Assembly: GCA_963725145.1 (NCBI GenBank)
Contig: CAVRXL010000012.1
Location: 1,364,001 to 1,428,000 of the forward strand
Length of the DNA stretch: 64,000 nt
Reading direction: 5' to 3'
Source: DATAEE01 sp963725145
Lineage (GTDB): Bacteria > Acidobacteriota > Vicinamibacteria > Vicinamibacterales > 2-12-FULL-66-21
In this document: positions 25,909-36,537 of the stretch, one piece after another
Position numbering within the stretch: the stretch's first letter is position 1
Layout: each line of letters begins with the position of its first letter
Notes under the pieces: generated by a model
Database searches by the model: none
What the model saw: the letters and a program-made list of their open reading frames with translations, nothing else
What the model was told of the DNA's origin: nothing
Position numbers and translations under genes: made by a program

Positions 25909-28137
25909 ATGGAACGAGAGCTACTAATTGAGATCGGTGTGGAGGAGATGCCGGCCAGCTGGCTGCCGGCGCTCACCGATCAACTCAAGCGCGTCGCGGA
26001 AGCGCGGCTGTCGGAGTTCCGTCTGGGTCTGGCCGCTCCGGTCGAGACCTTCAGCACGCCGCGGCGCCTGACCGTGCGCGTCGCGAAGCTCGCCGAGCGG
26101 CAGGAAGATCTCGAAGAGATCCTGACCGGGCCCCCCGTCAGCGCGGGTGTGGACGCCAGCGGTCAGCCGACGCCGGCCGGCCTGGGCTTCGCCAGGAAAC
26201 AGTCGGTCGAGTTTGCCGAGCTGACCCGCGTCCAGACGCCGAAGGGGGAGTATCTCGCCTACAACAAACGCCAGCGCGGACACGCCTCCGTCGACGTGCT
26301 CGCCGACGTGCTCGCGGGGATCCTGCGCGATCTGAGCTTTCCGAAGGCGATGCGCTGGGACGCGGAGCTCGCCGACGGCCGCGGCGAGCTGTTCTTCGGC
26401 CGCCCGATCCGCTGGCTCCTCTTCCTCTACGGCGGGCGCGTCGTCCCGTTTACGATCGGCCGGAGCGCGCTCGCGCGGGGCGGGTCGGTCGCCGACGTGG
26501 ATTCCGAGGCGGTGACCTACGGCCACCGCTTCCTCGCGACGAGCGGCCGCCCGGGACGGTCGATCAAAGTCCGGCACTTCGACGAGTATCGCGCGAAGCT
26601 CCTGGAGCACTTCGTGATCCTCGACCGCGATGAACGGCGGGATCGCATCCGGCGCGAGCTGGAGCTGCACGCCCGGCGGCTCGGCGGCCGCGTCCGCCAG
26701 GGCCACGGCCTGCTGCTCGACGAGGTCCCGGATCTCGTCGAGTACCCGTCAGTCATCGCCGGCACGTACGACCCGGCATTCCTCGCGCTTCCAGACGAGG
26801 TGCTGACGACGACGATGATCCACCATCAGCACTATTTTCCGGTCGTGGATGAGGAAGGAAAGCTGAAGCCGGCGTTTCTCGCGGTAACCAACGCCGATCC
26901 CAAGGACGGCGGGCGAGGGATTGCGACCAACGCCGAGCGCGTGCTGACCGCGCGGCTTCGGGACGCGAGGTTCTTCTGGGACGCCGACCGCCGGACCCGG
27001 CTCGAGGATCGGCTCGAGCGCCTCGACACGGTGGTGTTTCACAAGAAGGCTGGCAGCTACCTCGACAAGAGCCGCCGCATCGAAGCGCTGGCGCCGATGA
27101 TCGTCGCCCTGTTCGGACGACAGGATCAGTCTGAGTACGCAGCGCAGGCCGCTCGTTTAGCGAAGGTGGACCTAACGACGGATATGGTTCGGGAGTTCCC
27201 AGAACTACAAGGCACGATGGGTGGCGTCTACGCTAAAGAGGAAGGCTTGCCCGAGCAAGTCTGGAAAGCGATTTACTACCACTACCTGCCGACAAGCCTA
27301 GAACAAAACGCCCCGCCGACCCGGGACGAGCTTGGGAAGGCAGGTTCCGTGTGGGCAGCGGTTTCTTTGGCTGACAAGGCGGACACGCTAATTGCCCTGT
27401 TTGCGTCGGGCGAGCGCGTTACTGGCTCTCGTGATCCGTTCGGAATGCGCAGAGCGATGTCTGGGGTCCTAAAGATTCTCTTTGATCTTTCGAACCTGAC
27501 GGGCCTTGACGTCAGTTTGTCGCTGGGCGACATATTTACGGAAGCGCGAAAGCCACACCTCCACCTGCAAGATTCACCGGAAGCGCAGCTAGAGCCATCC
27601 GGTTTTTGGCTGGAGCGTCTGAGGAACGCGCTGGAACAGAGAGGTTACTCTGCGAGAGAGGTTCGTTCGGTCACGCACATCCCAACAGGGGAGCAACTTC
27701 AGTCGGCCTCTGAAGTTGAGGCTCTTCGCCCCCGCGAGTTAGTGCGGATCCTGGATGCTCAAAGAGAGTTCATTCAGAGCACGGAATTCTTGAATCTAGC
27801 AGTGCTTTTCAAGCGAGTGAAGAACATCGCAAAGGAACTCAAGAACCCGGCAGTGCTTGACCCGGAGGCGATGACGGAGCCAGCCGAACGTGCGTTGCTA
27901 GAAGAGCTGGAGAGAAAACGTCCGGCAATCCAGAATGCCACAGCAACCGGCGATTACCGCCGGGCCTTCGCCGAGATCGCGGCGTTCCGGCCCGCGGTCG
28001 ACCGGTTTTTCACGGAAGTCTTCGTTATGGTGGATGATGTCAAGCTCAGGACCGCGCGGTTGATGCTCATGGCGGAGTTGCGCGACCTCGTGCTGAACTT
28101 GGCAGACATCTCGGAAGTAGTCCCTCAGGAGCCGTAA
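25909..28137 (+). CDS. glyS: Glycine--tRNA ligase beta subunit, mosaic gene
   Basis: Beta subunit (742 aa) carrying the tRNA-binding, HD-like and C-terminal anticodon-binding (DALR-type) parts. It starts ELLIEIGVEEMPASWLP and shows SFPKAMRW, FGRPIRWLLFLYGG and VLTTTMIHHQHYFPV. The reading frame is intact. From about 27121 to 28180 base use changes sharply: many TTA, CTA, AGA and TCT codons, rare in the first half and in neighbouring genes. A second copy of the gene's last 38 codons, with native base use, lies at 28255-28371. This indicates that the 3' half was replaced by DNA from a divergent relative, leaving the original tail behind. Confidence 0.93.
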   Translation: MERELLIEIGVEEMPASWLPALTDQLKRVAEARLSEFRLGLAAPVETFSTPRRLTVRVAKLAERQEDLEEILTGPPVSAGVDASGQPTPAGLGFARKQSVEFAELTRVQTPKGEYLAYNKRQRGHASVDVLADVLAGILRDLSFPKAMRWDAELADGRGELFFGRPIRWLLFLYGGRVVPFTIGRSALARGGSVADVDSEAVTYGHRFLATSGRPGRSIKVRHFDEYRAKLLEHFVILDRDERRDRIRRELELHARRLGGRVRQGHGLLLDEVPDLVEYPSVIAGTYDPAFLALPDEVLTTTMIHHQHYFPVVDEEGKLKPAFLAVTNADPKDGGRGIATNAERVLTARLRDARFFWDADRRTRLEDRLERLDTVVFHKKAGSYLDKSRRIEALAPMIVALFGRQDQSEYAAQAARLAKVDLTTDMVREFPELQGTMGGVYAKEEGLPEQVWKAIYYHYLPTSLEQNAPPTRDELGKAGSVWAAVSLADKADTLIALFASGERVTGSRDPFGMRRAMSGVLKILFDLSNLTGLDVSLSLGDIFTEARKPHLHLQDSPEAQLEPSGFWLERLRNALEQRGYSAREVRSVTHIPTGEQLQSASEVEALRPRELVRILDAQREFIQSTEFLNLAVLFKRVKNIAKELKNPAVLDPEAMTEPAERALLEELERKRPAIQNATATGDYRRAFAEIAAFRPAVDRFFTEVFVMVDDVKLRTARLMLMAELRDLVLNLADISEVVPQEP

Positions 28138-28182
28138 GGCATTGTTGTTCACAAGTAGAAACCCAGCTAGAAATTACTCGGG

Positions 28183-28214
28183 GCTCGCGGGGCCCCACCC
28201 CCGCTCGCTCGCGC
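28183..28214. repeat. 32-base GC-rich repeat (inverted copy of 12711-12742)
   Basis: Exact reverse complement of the repeat inside era. It lies between the imported glyS 3' end and the leftover native glyS tail, inside a GC-rich stretch 28178-28250 that contrasts with the AT-richer 28138-28177. Confidence 0.85.
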
Positions 28215-28254
28215 TCGGCGGCTTCGCGCCTCGCGCGGGCCGCAGGCGCTATGG

Positions 28255-28371
28255 GTGGATGATGTCAGACTCAGAACCGCGCGGTTGACGCTCATGGCGG
28301 AACTGCGCGACCTCGTCCTGAACCTCGCAGACATCTCGGAAGTTGTTCCTCAGGAGTCGCAGGAGTCGTAA
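28255..28371 (+). pseudogene. Remnant of the original glyS 3' end (38 codons and stop)
   Basis: The frame reads VDDVRLRTARLTLMAELRDL and on to DISEVVPQESQES-stop. It matches the last codons of the intact glyS upstream (VDDVKLRTARLMLMAELRDL) with mostly synonymous differences. There is no start codon or ribosome site and the rest of the gene is missing. It ends one base before the ppdK ATG. It is best explained as the native glyS tail left after the rest was replaced. Confidence 0.85.
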
Positions 28372-31191
<2,820 letters not shown>

Positions 31192-31226
31192 CGCTGGGGC
31201 CTGGGGCTTAGGGCTTGGGGCTTAGA
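31192..31226. repeat. GGGCTTGGGG repeat, family C
   Basis: GGGGCCTGGGGCTTAGGGCT followed by TGGGGCTTAG, between ppdK and corA. Same family as the copies at 16140 and 32207. Confidence 0.65.
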
Positions 31227-31234
31227 GACTCTGA

Positions 31235-32204
31235 GTGATTTCCGTCTACGCGCTGAAGGAGGGTGGTCGGGTCGAATCGGGCAGCACGATCGACCCGGCC
31301 TGGCTCGACCCGGCGAGCGGCGTCCGCTTCTGGGTCGATCTCTCCAATCCCACGCTCGAGGAAGGGGCGATTCTCTCCACGGTCTTCAAGTTCCATGAGC
31401 TCTCGATCGACGATGCGCTCAACGAGATTCACCATCCGAAGATCGAAGCGTATGACACCTATCTCTATTTGATTCTGCACGGCATTTACTTTCGGAAGGG
31501 GCGGCACGACTTCGAGACGCGCGACGTGGACTTTTTTCTCGGCGATAACTACCTCGTCACGCTGTCGAAGGGGGAATCGCGGTCGCTGCAGCAGCTTCGC
31601 GACATGTGCGCGCGCAACGGGTACCTGCTCGCCGAAGGGCCCGCGGGCCTGCTGCACCGCATCGTCGATACGATGGTCGACAACTACCGCCCCGAGGTCG
31701 AAGAGTTGAGCGACAGGATCGGCGATCTGGAAAAACAGGTGTTCGAGAAGCCGAAGCCGAATCTCGTCCGGACGATCCTCGCGGTGAAGAAGGACATCTC
31801 GTCGCTCCGGCGCGTCACCCTTCCGCAGCGCGACGTGATCGGGCGCATCGCCCGCCGCGAGTTCCGGCAGATCCCCGAGGCAATCGTCTACCGTTTCAGG
31901 GACGTCCACGACCATCTCGTCCGGCTCAGCGACGAGGCGCTGCTGTTCCAGGACCGCGTCACGAGCCTGCTCGAGGCCCATCTCTCGCAGGTCTCGAACC
32001 AGTTGAACCAGGTGATGAAGGTTCTCACGGTCATCACCACCATCTTCATGCCGCTGACGCTTCTCTCTGGGCTCGTATGGCATGAACGTGACGCTGCCTG
32101 ACCTTCCAGGGGATGGCACTACCGACTTCTGGTGGATGGTGGGTCTGATGTTCGCGGTCTCTGCCGCGATGCTGTGGTTCTTCCGCCGGCGGGGGTGGCT
32201 GTGA
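31235..32204 (+). CDS. corA: Magnesium/cobalt transporter CorA, frameshifted at the GMN motif
   Basis: CorA-type Mg2+/Co2+ channel. The GTG at 31235 opens a frame with the cytoplasmic funnel (FWVDLSNPTLEEGAIL, YLYLILHGIYF, LEKQVFEKPKP) and the first part of TM1 (VITTIFMPLTLLSG). The frame then ends early at 32101 (VWHERDAA). One base later the other frame continues with the universal signature YGMNV, then LPDLPGDGTTDFWWMVGLMF and a basic C-terminus (FFRRRGWL) ending at 32204. So there is one extra base at 32072-32075 relative to a working gene. Without correction the protein lacks the pore motif and TM2. This is real inactivation or a sequence error; mgtE could cover Mg uptake. Confidence 0.88.
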
Positions 32205-32206
32205 GG

Positions 32207-32240
32207 CGTTTGGGCTTGGGGCTCAGGGCTTGGGGCTTAA
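32207..32240. repeat. GGGCTTGGGG repeat, family C
   Basis: TTTGGGCTTGGGGCTCAGGG then CTTGGGGCTTAAG, between corA and mutL. It contains a TTG (32230) in frame with mutL that should not be mistaken for its start. Confidence 0.65.
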
Positions 32241-32244
32241 GACG

Positions 32245-33444
32245 TTGAGCCGAATTCAAAAACTTCCTGCGCACCTCGCGAATCAGATCGCGGCCGGCGA
32301 AGTCGTGGAACGCCCGGCGTCGGTCGTCAAGGAGCTCCTCGAGAACGCGATCGACGCCGGCGCGCGTCGTGTGACGATCACCGTCGATTTTGGCGGGAAG
32401 AAGCTGATCCGGGTCGAAGACGACGGCGAGGGGATGACGCCCGAGGAGGCCGAGCTGTCGCTGGAGCGGCACGCGACGAGCAAGATCGCGACGAGCGACG
32501 ATCTCGGCGCGATCGTGACGCTTGGGTTCAGGGGCGAAGCGCTGCCGAGCATCGCGTCGGTGTCCCACTTCACGCTGCAGACACGCGCGCGCGGGACGCC
32601 ATCGGGCACGACGATCCGCGTCAACGGCGGACAGGTCGCGTCGGTGCGGGAAGCGGGGACCTCCGAGGGCACGATCGTCGAGGTCGGCGACCTGTTCTAC
32701 AACCTGCCCGCGCGCCGGAAGTTTCTCAAGTCGGACGCGGGCGAGGCCGCGCAGGTCTCGCGCATCGTGACCCAGCTCGCGCTCGGATACCCGGAGGTCG
32801 GCTTCACGCTGACGAGCAGCGGCCGCCGCGTGCTCGACGCGCCGCCGGCCGCCAGCCTTCGCGACCGGCTCTATCAGCTGTACGGCGAGCGGCCCGATCT
32901 GGTCGAGCTGCGGAAGGACGCGGGCGGCGTCCGGATCACCGGCTTCGTCGCCGCGCTCGCGGCCGAGGGTCCGAGCCGGGGCCCGCAGAACGTCTTCGTC
33001 AACCGCCGCATCGTCCGCGATCGCACGATCGCGCACGCGATCTCCGAGGCGTACAGCGTCGCGACGATCAAAGAGCGCAGCCCCGAGGTGCACCTGTTCA
33101 TCGAGATCGCGCCCGACCGCGTGGACGTGAACGTCCACCCGACGAAGGCCGAAGTCAGGTTTCTCGAGCAGTCGCTCGTGCACGAGGTCCTGCGGCGGGC
33201 GCTGGGCGAGACGCTCGGCCAGGGTCCTGCGCCGGAGCTGCAGTTCCGGCCGTTCGAGGCGCCTGCGGCGCAACCCGTGGCGATGAGCATTCCGGGTGTG
33301 CTCGCGGGGGCGTCGGTGGCCGAGCCGCTGGGCAGAAAAGAGCCGGCCCCGTTGCCTCGGCGACAGGGGTGGAAACGGGGACTGTCCCCTTTTCTGCGGA
33401 GCAGCTGGGGACCTCCGTCGCGGTCGCCGACATGCGGCCGATGA
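32245..33444 (+). CDS. mutL: DNA mismatch repair protein MutL, N-terminal ATPase part (split gene)
   Basis: GHKL ATPase region of MutL. The TTG at 32245 gives SRIQKLPAHLANQIAAGEVV, the normal family start. Motifs: ENAIDAGARRV (motif I), VEDDGEGM (II), ATSKI and GFRGEALPSIASV (III). The transducer domain ends VDVNVHPTKAEVRF. In the variable linker the frame runs through a hairpin repeat (33332-33397) and then reads the C-terminal domain out of frame, stopping at 33444 with nonsense (SSWGPPSRSPTCGR). The C-terminal domain is open in another frame from 33369. As written, this protein would bind ATP but could not dimerise through its C-terminus. Confidence 0.88.
   Translation: MSRIQKLPAHLANQIAAGEVVERPASVVKELLENAIDAGARRVTITVDFGGKKLIRVEDDGEGMTPEEAELSLERHATSKIATSDDLGAIVTLGFRGEALPSIASVSHFTLQTRARGTPSGTTIRVNGGQVASVREAGTSEGTIVEVGDLFYNLPARRKFLKSDAGEAAQVSRIVTQLALGYPEVGFTLTSSGRRVLDAPPAASLRDRLYQLYGERPDLVELRKDAGGVRITGFVAALAAEGPSRGPQNVFVNRRIVRDRTIAHAISEAYSVATIKERSPEVHLFIEIAPDRVDVNVHPTKAEVRFLEQSLVHEVLRRALGETLGQGPAPELQFRPFEAPAAQPVAMSIPGVLAGASVAEPLGRKEPAPLPRRQGWKRGLSPFLRSSWGPPSRSPTCGR
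33332..33397. repeat. Hairpin repeat in the MutL linker
   Basis: An imperfect inverted repeat of about 66 bases bounded by GCAGAAAAG and CTTTTCTGC. The right half contains the tight palindrome GGGGACTGTCCCC. It coincides with the point where the mutL frame is broken. Confidence 0.75.
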
Positions 33445-34010
33445 TCCCGCTCGGCCAGTTCCGGGACACCTTCATCATCGCCGTGGATGACGAAGGGGTG
33501 GCGATCATCGATCAGCACGTGGCGCACGAGCGCGTGCTGTTCGAGCAGGTGATGGAGCGGCTGACGGCGGGGCGGCTCGAAAGTCAGCGTCTCTTGGAGC
33601 CGCTGCTGGTCGAGCTATCGGCCGGGCAGCGGCAGGCGCTCACGGCGCACGCCGCCTCGCTCGAACGATTGGGATTCGAGATGGACGAGTTCGGCGGCGA
33701 CGCCGTGCGGCTGACCGCGGTGCCGGCGCTCCTCGCGCCCGCCGAATGCGAAGCGGCGGTGCGCGGCTTCGCGGACGATCTCGAAGGGCTCGACCGCGGG
33801 TCGAAGGTGGACGAGACCCTGCGGAGGGTGGCGGCGACGATCGCGTGCCACGCGGCGGTGAAGGCGAACTACCCGCTCACGATGGAGAAGATGCGGCACA
33901 TCCTCGACGAGCTGCGCCGGACGGCATATTCGTCGGTCTGCCCGCACGGCCGGCCGGTCGTGCTTCGGCTCACGCGACGCGAAATCGAGAAGAACTTTCA
34001 GCGCATCTGA
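33369..34010 (+). CDS. mutL: MutL C-terminal (dimerisation) domain, separate frame
   Basis: A 213-codon open frame overlapping the N-terminal mutL frame by 76 bases. It contains the MutL C-terminal domain: PLGQFRDTFIIAVDDEGVAI, IDQHVAHERVLFEQ, and the end ACHAAVKANYPLTMEKM ... CPHGRPVVLRLT. The GTG at 33369 lies inside the hairpin repeat, so the fragment might be translated alone, but no ribosome site is evident. No DQHA(x)2E(x)4E endonuclease motif is seen; DQHVAHERVLFE is the shorter form found in MutL that depends on MutH or lacks nicking activity. It was probably one gene with the upstream part. Confidence 0.85.
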   Translation: METGTVPFSAEQLGTSVAVADMRPMIPLGQFRDTFIIAVDDEGVAIIDQHVAHERVLFEQVMERLTAGRLESQRLLEPLLVELSAGQRQALTAHAASLERLGFEMDEFGGDAVRLTAVPALLAPAECEAAVRGFADDLEGLDRGSKVDETLRRVAATIACHAAVKANYPLTMEKMRHILDELRRTAYSSVCPHGRPVVLRLTRREIEKNFQRI

Positions 34011-34012
34011 AC

Positions 34013-34091
34013 CAATCGTCAATCAACAATAGTCGCCAATCGTCAATCGACAATCGACGATAAATCCACAATCGCCAATCCTCAATCCACA
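34013..34091. repeat. Tandem repeat, CAATCGTCAAT-type units
   Basis: AT-richer array of about 10-base units (CAATCGTCAATCAACAAT, CGCCAATCGTCAATCGAC and similar) after the mutL stop. It ends at the ATG of the next small gene. Confidence 0.7.
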
Positions 34092-34262
34092 ATGAGGGTG
34101 ATGTACTTCATAGGTCGCTTTCTCCAGTTGCTCGGCATGTCGCTGATGGCGGCGTCGATCCTTGCCGACTACGGCCTCGGTCCGAGCCCGCGGTTCTTCG
34201 TCGCCGGCATCGTCCTGTTCATCGCGGGCTGGGCTGGGGCGAGGACCGTCCGACGGTCCTGA
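34092..34262 (+). CDS. Small membrane protein, 56 aa
   Basis: Short frame starting at ATG 34092 and ending TGA at 34262. The protein begins MRVMYFIGRFLQLLGMSLMA and has two hydrophobic stretches (FIGRFLQLLGMSLMAASILA; FVAGIVLFIAGWAGA) separated by DYGLGPSPR, then a basic tail (RTVRRS). It looks like a two-helix inner-membrane protein. Amino-acid composition supports it being real. It follows mutL after a tandem repeat. Function unknown. Confidence 0.6.
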   Translation: MRVMYFIGRFLQLLGMSLMAASILADYGLGPSPRFFVAGIVLFIAGWAGARTVRRS

Positions 34263-34353
34263 CAGTCCTGTCAGGCGCTGTCTCGTTGCGGTACCTCGAA
34301 TGCATCCGACTGCACACGCAGTCATCTCAGCGCGAGAAGATCCAGCGAAGCTC

Positions 34354-34382
34354 TTGACAGCGGACGACTTGGCCTCTACACT
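34354..34382 (+). promoter_or_regulatory. Sigma70-type promoter of the membrane-anchored protease gene
   Basis: -35 TTGACA (34354-34359, perfect), 17-base spacer, -10 TACACT (34377-34382). The leader of ~90 bases contains a GC palindrome at 34428-34451 (alternating GC with centre CGCCGCG) that should fold before the ribosome site TTGGAG. Confidence 0.75.
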
Positions 34383-34479
34383 GAATTATCCCAGCAAGAA
34401 GTCCCTGCTCGGCCAGCGGCGCGGTGGTGCGCGCGCGCGCCGCGCGCGCGGTGACCGTGCCGCGTTGGAGAGTATCTCG

Positions 34480-35373
34480 ATGCAGGCTTCGAGGCCCGTG
34501 TTTTCGCTGATTGTCCTGGCCATCATCGCACTCGGCTGTTTCGGGCTGGGCAGTTACTTCGGTACGCGGCATGCGGTCGCGAGCGGCGACCCTCGCTTCG
34601 ACAGCCTTGCGGCTGAGCTCGCCACCCTCAAAAGCCAGAGTGCGCGGGAAGAGACGGGCACGTCTGGTCGCGCGGACACCTCGGAGGATCGCGCCGCGCT
34701 CGTCGCCGACATCAAGAAGCAGCTCCAGGCCGAGATGGGCCTGATGCCGATCGATCTTCTGAAAGCCCGTCGTGAGAGCTTCGTCGAGCTGTACTCCTAC
34801 GACAATAGGGGTAGCAGCAGCTACGGCACCGCCGGCTACCTCGGCGACGGCTACTTCATCACCGTCAAGCACGGCGTCGTCTCGCTGGATCCACCCGAGT
34901 CGAACGAAGGGCGCGGGCCGCGGGTCATCGAGACGATCAAGCTGATGCACCGCGGCCGCGCGTTGAAAGCCAAGCTCGTCGACGCCGGGGACGCCAAGTC
35001 CGAAGTCGATCCCGGCGACTGGGCGATCCTCAAGGTCAAGGATCCAATCGACCTGCCCGCGCTCAATATCGATCTCGACTACGCCTACGAATTCGCCGAG
35101 CCGATCTTCCGTCTCGGCAACGACTACTCGAAGGGCATCATCCTCGCGACCGGCTACGTCGGTCAGCGGACGCCGAACAACCTCGTGACCTGCCTCACCG
35201 ACGGCCACCCGGGCGTGTCGGGCGGCGGCGTGATCGATCGGCGAGGACACCTCGTCGGGATTCCGGTCGGCCGGATGCAGGGAGACTACCGCTTCTCGTT
35301 CATCCTCCCGCTCCGCGACGAGATGTTCCGCAAGGTGCCCCATCTCCAGCGCGTCGCCGCGGTCGCGCCGTAG
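34480..35373 (+). CDS. Membrane-anchored trypsin-like serine protease
   Basis: A 297-aa protein starting at ATG 34480, nine bases after TTGGAG. A single N-terminal helix (PVFSLIVLAIIALGCFGLGS) anchors it. A charged coiled region (LAAELATLKSQ; DIKKQLQAEMG) follows, then a chymotrypsin-fold domain with likely catalytic His in FITVKHGVV, Asp in DPGDWAILKVK and Ser in GHPGVSGGGVID. There is no PDZ domain, unlike the HtrA protein at 1440. It has its own strong promoter. It ends tail to tail with the minus-strand TPR gene. It is probably a periplasmic-facing protease; the substrate is unknown. Confidence 0.75.
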   Translation: MQASRPVFSLIVLAIIALGCFGLGSYFGTRHAVASGDPRFDSLAAELATLKSQSAREETGTSGRADTSEDRAALVADIKKQLQAEMGLMPIDLLKARRESFVELYSYDNRGSSSYGTAGYLGDGYFITVKHGVVSLDPPESNEGRGPRVIETIKLMHRGRALKAKLVDAGDAKSEVDPGDWAILKVKDPIDLPALNIDLDYAYEFAEPIFRLGNDYSKGIILATGYVGQRTPNNLVTCLTDGHPGVSGGGVIDRRGHLVGIPVGRMQGDYRFSFILPLRDEMFRKVPHLQRVAAVAP

Positions 35374-35374
35374 C

Positions 35375-36537
35375 TCAGCCCCCAGAATCACGCCGGCGTG
35401 CCTCCGGATCGTCGGATCGAGCGTTCCAACCTTGATCGACTCCGCCATGTGCCGGCGCGCCTCGTCCTTGCGTCCGGCCGCGAACAGCGCCCACGCGTAC
35501 ACGTCCAGCGTGTAAACGTCGCGGCGCCACGCGACCTCCCGTTCCATGATTGTCACGGCTTCGGCCGGCCGCTTCGCGTGGTCGACGAGGTACAGCGCCA
35601 GCTCGCGGTTCGCGTTGTCCACGCCGTCCATCTCGGCGCGCGCGAGCCGCTCGAACTGCGCGAAGCGTGACCGCGCCTCGCTCGCGCGTCCCGCACGCTT
35701 GAGCGCTTCGGCCCACTCGAACAGGTTCTCCGGATGCGGCGCGACCCGGAATCGTTCGGCGAGCAGCCCGGCCGCCCGCGCGTGATCGCCGCGCCGGCCG
35801 TGTACCTTCGCCAGCTCTGCGAGCGCGTAGTGGTAGTCCGGGAAAAGCCGCAGCGCGTCCTCAGCCAGCGCCTGCGCGCGGTCGAGCCGGCCCGCCAGCA
35901 GGTGAAGATGCGCCATGTGGGTGAGCACCCAGGCGCGCTCTTCCGCTTCCCGCGACGGGACCTGTTCCAGCGCTTCGGTCATCGACTCCAGCGCTCCCTC
36001 GACGTCGCCGAAGATCTCCCGGAGATACGCCGTGCGCGTCACCGCAGGCAGCGATCCGGGACGCAGGTTGATCATCCACTGCGCCGATTCCTCGGCCTCT
36101 TTGTATTGTCCCAGCTCGACGTACGCGTCGACCAGCATGCCGTAGGTCATGACGTCGTCCGGCACTTTGCGGTTGAGCGCCTGCGCCTTTTCCAGCGCGC
36201 GGGCGAACTCGTGCTTCCCGAGCATGACCCAGACGTCGATCCGCTCCGCCTCGAGGTTGCCGGGCGAGAGCTTCCGGGACTGGGCCAGCGCCTTGTCGGC
36301 CTGGTCGTAGTGCGACGGATCGGCCGTCTCGCGCGCGCGGCGCGCGAGCGCCATCGCGAGGTCGTTGTAGCCCTGGAATTTCGCCGGGCTTCGCGCGATG
36401 AGCTCCCGCGCCGCGGCGATCTTCCGCTCGGCGGGGGAGGGGGCGGCCCCCTCCGGCCGGTCGTTCGCGACCGGCCCGACGAGGAGGACCGCCATCAGTG
36501 CGATGAGTGAGAGGGTGAGCTTCACGGCCAACTCCAT
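35375..36537 (-). CDS. Exported TPR protein downstream of DUF4331 gene (3' end uncertain)
   Basis: Starts at ATG 36537, sharing a base with the stop of the DUF4331 gene (TAATG). It has a signal segment (LTLSLIALMAVLLVGPVA) and about eight TPR-like repeats (YNDLAMALARRARETADP, ALAELAKVHGRRGDHARA). Recognisable protein ends near TIRRHAGVILG. In the given sequence the frame then continues antisense through the whole protease gene to 34327, which is implausible. Adding one base in the C run at 35379-35383 would give a stop at 35377-35375, one base from the protease stop. I therefore place the end at 35375 and treat it as a probable indel. Confidence 0.72.

Noticed and set aside
32070..32101. Programmed +1 frameshift in corA
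   Set aside because: No slippery stop codon or stimulator is visible, and CorA is not known to use recoding; mutation or sequence error is simpler.
34327..35374. Continuation of the minus-strand TPR frame through the protease gene
   Set aside because: Homology-like sequence ends near 35380; the extension is antisense to a protease with its own promoter, signal anchor and catalytic residues. An indel in a C run explains the missing stop.
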